DNA of 10,878 nt, taken from contig AUXH01000625.1 of the NCBI GenBank assembly GCA_000482145.1, positions 1 through 10,878 of the forward strand. Reading direction: 5' to 3'. Made by a program: the position numbers and the translations under genes. Positions 6,302-10,878 of this stretch are shown here, in pieces. Each line of letters begins with the position of its first letter. Within the stretch, counting starts at the first letter, position 1. This DNA is from Strigomonas culicis (Eukaryota > Euglenozoa > Kinetoplastea > Trypanosomatida > Trypanosomatidae). Below the pieces are notes generated by a model. That model did not search any database. It was given only the letters and a program-made list of their open reading frames with translations, and was not told the DNA's origin.

Positions 6302-7708
6302 CTAACACAGCCCTCGGCTGAGCATGAGGATGATGGCCGCGGTCGTCACGCCGCTGCCGATGCAGCCCATCACGGTGAGCGCGCCGTGGCTCGTGTACAC
6401 AGTGTTTGTCGTGTGCAGCGTTGTGCCCTCCTGCCCCTCGGCCACGCTCGTCGCGATGACGGCCACTGCCGACACAATCGGCAGCGCCGTGGCACTCACC
6501 GCGAAGATGAGCGCGACGGCAAGAAGGGCCTTCACCTTGCGCCGGTGCCGCGCGCGCAGGACCATCATCTCCTCCGTGAGGAGGCGCCGCGTCGTGCCGT
6601 CCTCGTCCGTGCACTCGAGCGTGATGCCGGGCCGCTCGCGCGCGTCCTCGTCGGAGTCCTCCATGTACATGAAGTCGATGGAGAGAGTCGGCTGCACCGC
6701 CGCCGCCCGCTCCGCCTCGTGGCCGTGGACGCTGCGGCTCTCCTCGTCGAGCGCGTCCTGGATCTCCTCCGCGGTCACGAGCCCGGGCAGGCGGTGCTCC
6801 TTCGGCTGGTGCTCCGGCGCCGTCTTGGTGAGCATCGACGCGGTCCGCGTGGGCGCCGTGCTGTCGTCGCTGCGGCAGATCGGCTCCTCGGCGCCGACCG
6901 CGCGCGGCTCGCTGCCGGTCGGCTGCGGGGACGCCATGTAGTAGCCGCGGCCGTACGGCGCGGCCAGCATCTCGTACTCGGGGAAGGTGCGGCGGCCGGC
7001 GCGCCAGGCGAGCTGCACCGCGGCCGCCCGCGGGATGGTGCCGGCCCCGGGCGTGAGCCGCCGCCGCATCGCGCACAGCCGGCCGTAGTGCACCCACTGC
7101 AGCATGCAGGCCGCCACGAGCAGCGCGTCCGCGACGAGCAGGCAGCCGCCCGCCGCGAGGCGCGTGTGGAGCGGCAGCAGCGCGGCCTGGTGCGGCACCC
7201 CGTCCAGCGTCCGGTACCCGTGCATCACGCGCTCCACGCTCGTGTCCAGCTGGATCACCTCCTTCATCGCCGTGCCGGTGAGCGCGCTGTTCGCCGCGAT
7301 GGAGCAGCGCAGCGTCGCCTCCCCCCGCGGCGCCCGCCACGCGCTCACCGTCTCGTTCGTGTGGTCCACCGTGCAGCCCGCGGAGGCAAACGGCCCCTCC
7401 ACCTCGCTGTACACCACGCTGGCAAAGGTGGAGCTCGCGTCCTGCAGCTCCTGCAGAAAGCCCTCGACTTTCTGCAGCCGCGCGGCCTCCTCCGCCGCCG
7501 AGCAGGTGCAGTTCGCGGCCGGCACGTCCACGTACACGGACCGCGTCGCCGCCACCGTCGTGTGCGCCGCCGGGATGGCGCACACGACGCCGACCATGAC
7601 GAGCGCGACGATGCTTAGGCCGAACATAATGGCGTACAGGATGATGAGAACTAGCGGCTTGGGGTGCGTCAGGCGCGGGAGCCGCCGGCCAGGATAAGCG
7701 CGCGGCAT
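6302..7708 (-). CDS. Unrecognised four-pass membrane protein
   Basis: The complete ORF of 468 aa runs from an ATG at 7708-7706 to TAG. I do not recognise the family. Four hydrophobic segments are visible: about 18-46, 186-208, 393-421 and 441-463. With a basic N-terminus (MPRAYPGRRLPR) inside, the predicted layout is N- and C-termini in the cytosol. The first loop (47-185) would be lumenal or extracellular, with N-glycosylation sequons NCT (66-68) and NET (118-120), Cys at 67, 69, 112 and 135, and a short helical stretch (71-95) that could form a coiled coil. A large cytosolic loop (209-392) is Ser/Thr- and acid-rich (for example MEDSDEDARE, 349-358). A short second outer loop follows (422-440). 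The last residue is Cys. It lacks the amastin signature despite the four-segment layout. A surface or endomembrane location is inferred. Neighbouring genes give no functional clue. The ATG is supported by an acceptor six bases upstream. Confidence 0.85.
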   Translation of the reverse strand: MPRAYPGRRLPRLTHPKPLVLIILYAIMFGLSIVALVMVGVVCAIPAAHTTVAATRSVYVDVPAANCTCSAAEEAARLQKVEGFLQELQDASSTFASVVYSEVEGPFASAGCTVDHTNETVSAWRAPRGEATLRCSIAANSALTGTAMKEVIQLDTSVERVMHGYRTLDGVPHQAALLPLHTRLAAGGCLLVADALLVAACMLQWVHYGRLCAMRRRLTPGAGTIPRAAAVQLAWRAGRRTFPEYEMLAAPYGRGYYMASPQPTGSEPRAVGAEEPICRSDDSTAPTRTASMLTKTAPEHQPKEHRLPGLVTAEEIQDALDEESRSVHGHEAERAAAVQPTLSIDFMYMEDSDEDARERPGITLECTDEDGTTRRLLTEEMMVLRARHRRKVKALLAVALIFAVSATALPIVSAVAVIATSVAEGQEGTTLHTTNTVYTSHGALTVMGCIGSGVTTAAIILMLSRGLC

Positions 7709-7740
7709 GCCGACCTAACACAGGGAAGAGAGGAAGGTAG
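7709..7740 (-). promoter_or_regulatory. Candidate proximal spliced-leader acceptor for the membrane-protein gene
   Basis: The coding strand reads CTACCTTCCTCTCTTCCCTGTGTTAG (7740-7715), a clear pyrimidine tract ending in AG at 7716-7715. Six bases (GTCGGC) remain before the ATG. Further tracts upstream (about 8040-8006 with first AG at 7994-7993, and about 8150-8115) could give leaders of several hundred bases. Confidence 0.5.
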
Positions 7741-7814
7741 ATGTAAATAGTGCGAAGAGCGATAGGGCACTAATAAAAATGGATATTTGCGTTAAACTGT
7801 ACAACAATACACAA

Positions 7815-7837
7815 TTCTTTTTTTGAGAAAAAAAGAA
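7815..7837. repeat. Perfect inverted repeat, 10-bp arms, GAG spacer
   Basis: TTCTTTTTTT (7815-7824) and AAAAAAAGAA (7828-7837) are exact reverse complements separated by GAG. In the transcript it would be a weak A-U hairpin in the spacer upstream of the membrane-protein gene. It may be coincidental in such low-complexity sequence. Confidence 0.7.
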
Positions 7838-8018
7838 AAGATGGAAAAGTCGAATTGTGGAATAAAAAATGTTTGTGAGACAAAGAAAGGTTAAACAAAA
7901 GGGAAAAAAAAAGATCCAAAGCCTAAGGGATGAAAGACATCAAACGAAGAGGAAGAAGAGACAGTGAGTGCGTCAGGTTAAAAAAAAAAGTGCTATGATA
8001 CGGCGAAACAGCAGAAAG

Positions 8019-8037
8019 AGAAAAAAAAACAGCAAGA
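8019..8037 (-). repeat. 19-nt pyrimidine-rich element, copy 2
   Basis: This is the exact second copy of the element at 5612-5630, on the same strand. It lies within a polypyrimidine tract (about 8040-8006) whose first downstream AG is at 7994-7993, about 310-325 nt after the PGM stop codon. Confidence 0.6.
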
Positions 8038-8344
8038 GGATTCATACGACGGTGGAGCTTATATGACCAAGTGAGCGTGGGGAAGAGCACACCCACAGTG
8101 TGCGCTTGGAAATGCGCGAAAGAAAGAAGAAAAAGAAAAAAAAGAAACTAATTGTTGTCCGACACGATCATAAAAGTAAGAAGAAAAAAGAAAGCCCGTT
8201 TTGTTTTATTAGATGACTAACGCGTTGAAATACCCGTTTATTGCTGTACATGTGGTTGAATTACTTGGTTGCTTATCTCGCGCCTGCCGACGTGCCGTCG
8301 ACAAGACACCGTATAGCGCCGGCCGGCCCCCCACAGCCCCCGGC

Positions 8345-10123
8345 CTATGTGATGACCGTCGGCGCCTCGCGACCGGTGAGGGGGCCCAGGTCCGTCACGC
8401 GCAGCGCGATGCCGACGAGGTCGCGCAGCGCCGCGCTGGCGGCCGGCAGCGCTCCCCGCTCGAGGCCCGCCGCGACGTCGCCGGGGCCCATGTACTGCTC
8501 GAGGTAGAGGCGGACGGTGGCGCCGGAGGAGCCGGTGCCGCTGAGGCGCAGCACAAAGCGCGAGCCGTCCGCGAAGCGCACGCGCAGCCCCTGGTTCGCG
8601 GACACCGTGTGGTCGACCGGGTCCGTGTACGCGAAGCTGTCCACCGCGACGCAGGGCTGGCCGTTGAGGGCCGGCACGTCCGCCGGCCGCGTGCGCTCCA
8701 CCCTCGCCATCACGGCGGCGGCGGCCTCCGGCGTGACGCCCTCGTAGTCGTAGCGGCTGTAGTAGTTGCGGCCGTAGGTCCGCCAGTGCGCCTCCACCAC
8801 GGCCTGCACGCCGACGAGCGCGGCGGCGGGGTCTGTGTTGCGCGCGGCCAGCACGGACAGCCAGAAGAGCACGGCCCAGACCCCGTCCTTCTCGCGCATG
8901 TGGCTGCTGCCGGTGCCGAAGCTCTCCTCGCCACACAGCAGCGGGGTGTAGTCCGTGCCGCCGAACACGTCGTGGCTGTCCATCAGGTTCCCGAAGTACT
9001 TCCACCCGGTCGGTACCTCGAAGCACCGCAGCCCCTTGGCGGCCGCCACGCGGTCGACGGCGCCGCTCGTGGGCATGGAGCGCGCCACTGCGCGCAGCCC
9101 CCCAGCGCGGCGGAAGAAGGGCACGGCGTCCGCGTTGGCCGCGAGGACGGCGAGCGCGTCGGACGGGTTCACGAAGAAGCGGGCGCCGACAACCATGTTG
9201 CGATCCGCGTCGCCGTCGAAGGCGGCGCCGAAGGACGGCACCTCGGCGCCCAGGGCCGCGGCGCAGGCGCTGCCGTCCGGCCCAAGGCCCATCGCGCGCA
9301 CGAGGTCGGCGGCGTATGTGAGGTTCGGGTCCGGGTGGCAGCCGCCGAAGTCGGGGAGCGGGTCCGTGCGCAGCAGGCAGGCGAGCGGCACGCCCAGGCA
9401 CTCGTGGAAGATGCGCCGCACGTAGGGCCCGCTCGCGCCGTGCATGCCGTCCAGCCGCAGCGTAAAGTCTGGCCGCTGCAGCAGCCGGCGCAGCGCCGCG
9501 AAGTCGAAGATCTCCTGCATGTACGCCACGTAGTCCTCCAGCGGGTCGATGACCTCCACCGTGAGGCTGCCGAAGGTCTGCCGGCCGACCGTCGTGAGGT
9601 CCACCCGCGGCAGCGCCGCGTCCACGCGCAGTGTCGACAGCCGCCGCGACTCCGCGTAGATCGCGTCCGTCAGCTTCTCCTGCGCCGGCCCGCCGTTCGC
9701 CGTATTGTACTTGATGCCGAAGTCCGCCGCCGGGCCGCCCGGGTTGTGGCTCGCCGTCAGAATGAAGGCCCCCTTCGCCTGGAAGCCGCCGCCGCGGCGC
9801 CGCACGACGGCCGAGACCGCCGGCGTGGATAGCAGCCCGTGGCGACCCACCCACACGCCCCGCACGCCGTTCGCGGCGGCGATGGACAGAATGATCTGCA
9901 CCGCCTCCTGTAGGTAGTAGCGGCCGTCGCCGCCAACGACGAGGACCGCCGGCACGCCGCCGCTGAGGTGGCGCAGCGCGTTGAAGGTGCTCTGCACAAA
10001 GTTGGCCGTGTAATGCTCCTGCTGGAAGACGGCGACCTTCTTGCGCAGCCCAGAGGTGCCCGGCTTCTGGTCCGCGTAGGGCGTCGTGGGCACCTCCGTC
10101 ACGGTGGGTTGCCCTTCACGCAT
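8345..10123 (-). CDS. PGM: Phosphoglucomutase (glucose-1-phosphate / glucose-6-phosphate interconversion)
   Basis: The ORF of 592 aa starts at the first in-frame ATG (10123-10121); the open frame upstream has no ATG and encodes a pyrimidine-tract peptide. It is slightly longer than animal PGM1 (about 560 aa). Alpha-D-phosphohexomutase landmarks are all present: N-terminal KPGTSGLRKKV (20-30); active-site TASHNPGG (123-130), with Ser125 the residue that carries the phosphate; metal-binding DGDADR (303-308); sugar-binding GEESFGTGSSHMREKDG (398-414); and the C-terminal phosphate-binding SGTGSSGATVR (528-538). These motifs fit the PGM1 branch rather than phosphomannomutase. The enzyme links glycolysis to UDP-glucose and glycoconjugate synthesis. 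The C-terminus ends VIT with no PTS1, and I see no PTS2 nonapeptide, so a cytosolic location is inferred. All key residues are intact. Canonical PGM is reported missing in Trypanosoma brucei but present in Leishmania-like lineages. Confidence 0.96.
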   Translation of the reverse strand: MREGQPTVTEVPTTPYADQKPGTSGLRKKVAVFQQEHYTANFVQSTFNALRHLSGGVPAVLVVGGDGRYYLQEAVQIILSIAAANGVRGVWVGRHGLLSTPAVSAVVRRRGGGFQAKGAFILTASHNPGGPAADFGIKYNTANGGPAQEKLTDAIYAESRRLSTLRVDAALPRVDLTTVGRQTFGSLTVEVIDPLEDYVAYMQEIFDFAALRRLLQRPDFTLRLDGMHGASGPYVRRIFHECLGVPLACLLRTDPLPDFGGCHPDPNLTYAADLVRAMGLGPDGSACAAALGAEVPSFGAAFDGDADRNMVVGARFFVNPSDALAVLAANADAVPFFRRAGGLRAVARSMPTSGAVDRVAAAKGLRCFEVPTGWKYFGNLMDSHDVFGGTDYTPLLCGEESFGTGSSHMREKDGVWAVLFWLSVLAARNTDPAAALVGVQAVVEAHWRTYGRNYYSRYDYEGVTPEAAAAVMARVERTRPADVPALNGQPCVAVDSFAYTDPVDHTVSANQGLRVRFADGSRFVLRLSGTGSSGATVRLYLEQYMGPGDVAAGLERGALPAASAALRDLVGIALRVTDLGPLTGREAPTVIT

Positions 10124-10200
10124 GGTTTGCTCTTGTTGGTGCTTGCTAGCAGTTATGGATTCAAAAAAAAAAAAAGACAGACGGAGAGACGGAGAGTGAG
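10124..10200 (-). promoter_or_regulatory. Candidate spliced-leader acceptor for PGM
   Basis: On the coding strand a C/T-rich stretch (10200-10176) runs into T13 (10175-10163), and the first AG follows at 10147-10146. The leader would be 22 nt (10145-10124). The spacer to the upstream stop codon is only 209 nt and has no other strong tract, so this is the best-supported acceptor in the window. It also rules out the upstream part of the open frame as coding. Confidence 0.65.
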
Positions 10201-10332
10201 AAACAGATGTGAGAAGAGTGAAGAACACAAAACGCCTTGGATCCTTGGGCACGCTCTCCTTACAAATATAGGATGAAACACGTTAGTTGCTTGTTTACGT
10301 ATGATATGCCCCCGTCATCCTTATAATACAGA

Positions 10333-10878
10333 TCAAATGGTGATGTCGTACTGCCTCTGCATCCGCTGCCGGACGCCCTCGTTGACGGCGGCGGGGTGCC
10401 CCTGCAGCAGCTCCCGCAGCGCGTCGCCGCTCACGCCGCGGTCCATCAGCCCGCTCACCACCTGCGGCGTGTAGGCCGCGCCGCGCCGCACCGCGCGGCG
10501 CGCGAGCGCGAGGGCCTCCGCGCCGTCCGCCGCCGCCCGCACCAGCTCGTACAGCACGTGCGTGCACAGAGCGGCCGGGCGGTAGCGGCCCGCGCACAGC
10601 ATGTCCGCGATCGCCGCGGCAGGCAGCGGCGGCCGCGCGGCCAACAGCGCCTTCGCCGCCCGCCGCTGGAACTCCGCGTTGGGGATGCGCCAGTAGACGG
10701 CGAGCGCCTCGCGCCAGTGGCCGCCGGCGGCCCACGCCCGCACGGCGGCGCTCAGCTCCACCTCGCTGAGGGCGTGGCCGGCCGCCAGCGCCTCCGCGAC
10801 CGCGCGCCGCGTCGGCTCGCGCAGACGGACGGAGGGCCGCCCGCGCGCGTGCGGCGGCAGCAGCGCCTGCCACCGCCG
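10333..10878 (-). CDS. Helical-repeat protein, possibly PPR-like (5' end outside window)
   Basis: The frame is open from the window edge to a TGA stop at 10335-10333 and gives 181 visible residues. No ATG occurs in the visible part, so the start lies outside. The sequence is Ala/Arg/Leu-rich and reads as antiparallel helix pairs. The stretch ELSAAVRAWAAGGHWREALA and following residues (about 41-75) has the spacing and W-R-E-A-L-A pattern common in kinetoplastid pentatricopeptide repeat proteins. The downstream segments about 76-120 and 121-160 could be further degenerate repeats. The short C-terminal tail is QRMQRQYDITI. If it is PPR, an organellar RNA-binding role would be usual for the family, but the N-terminus that would show targeting is not visible. 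Other alpha-helical repeat families are possible. It is the first gene of the visible unit, 209 nt upstream of PGM, with codon use like its neighbours. Confidence 0.7.
   Translation of the reverse strand, partial: RRWQALLPPHARGRPSVRLREPTRRAVAEALAAGHALSEVELSAAVRAWAAGGHWREALAVYWRIPNAEFQRRAAKALLAARPPLPAAAIADMLCAGRYRPAALCTHVLYELVRAAADGAEALALARRAVRRGAAYTPQVVSGLMDRGVSGDALRELLQGHPAAVNEGVRQRMQRQYDITI

Larger units (their letters stand above)
7709..8344. other. Intergenic spacer: PGM 3' UTR and membrane-protein gene leader
   Basis: The spacer of 636 nt is A+T-rich with many plus-strand purine runs, at least three of which read as good polypyrimidine tracts on the coding strand (about 7740-7717, 8040-8006 and 8150-8115). 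It holds the second copy of the 19-nt element and a perfect 10-bp inverted repeat at 7815-7837. The end nearest the PGM stop (about 8280-8344) is GC-richer. I see no RNA gene or supported ORF. Confidence 0.6.

Noticed and set aside
6236..7721. Long plus-strand (6236-7618) and alternative minus-strand (6261-7721) ORFs over the membrane-protein gene
   Set aside because: The frame at 6302-7708 has clean hydrophobic segments, glycosylation sites, an ATG with an adjacent acceptor, and G/C third positions. The other two are Arg/Ala/His-rich shadows.
8213..9832. Plus-strand ORF of 539 codons, and a minus-strand ORF at 8238-9854, overlapping PGM
   Set aside because: Both are shadow frames of a conserved enzyme with biased low-complexity composition and no domain signature.
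10124..10252. 43-residue N-terminal extension of PGM
   Set aside because: It begins at GTG, not ATG, crosses the T13 tract and lies upstream of the best acceptor at 10147-10146.

Overview
The window looks like nuclear DNA from a trypanosomatid (kinetoplastid protist). All six protein genes lie on the minus strand, head to tail, with no introns. Coding sequence is strongly GC-rich with G or C at most third positions, and intergenic sequence is A+T-rich with long purine runs on the plus strand (polypyrimidine on the coding strand). The spacers also hold TG/CA and TA microsatellites. No bacterial-type promoter, ribosome binding site or operon terminator is visible. This is the layout of a polycistronic unit matured by spliced-leader trans-splicing and coupled polyadenylation. 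The species cannot be named from this sequence.

Reading in the direction of transcription (high to low coordinates), the window holds these genes. (1) 10333-10878 is the 3' part of a helical-repeat, possibly PPR-like, protein. (2) 8345-10123 is an intact phosphoglucomutase. (3) 6302-7708 is an unrecognised protein with four predicted membrane segments. (4) 3490-5400 is DNA polymerase eta, a translesion Y-family polymerase. (5) 1342-3216 is a DEAD-box-type helicase with divergent motifs and a charged insertion. (6) 1-866 is the 5' part of an unrecognised protein with a presequence-like N-terminus. As usual in kinetoplastids the neighbours do not form a pathway: sugar-phosphate metabolism, DNA damage tolerance, RNA remodelling and probable organelle proteins share one transcription unit.

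The intergenic stretches are 867-1341, 3217-3489, 5401-6301, 7709-8344 and 10124-10332. They carry candidate trans-splice acceptors (polypyrimidine tract followed by AG), microsatellites and a few inverted repeats, and I found no convincing RNA gene or small CDS in them. Every gene with a visible start has an AG 3-22 nt upstream of its ATG, though several genes also have a strong tract-AG pair 100-300 nt further up.

The points most worth a second look are the C-terminal tail of Pol eta (three SUMO-interaction-like motifs and a degenerate PIP-like motif, with no zinc finger), the very close splice acceptors, a 19-nt pyrimidine-rich element shared by two spacers, the divergent helicase, and the two orphan proteins. 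I see no mobile element, CRISPR array or clearly new multi-gene system. The long plus-strand ORFs are antisense shadows produced by GC-biased codons.
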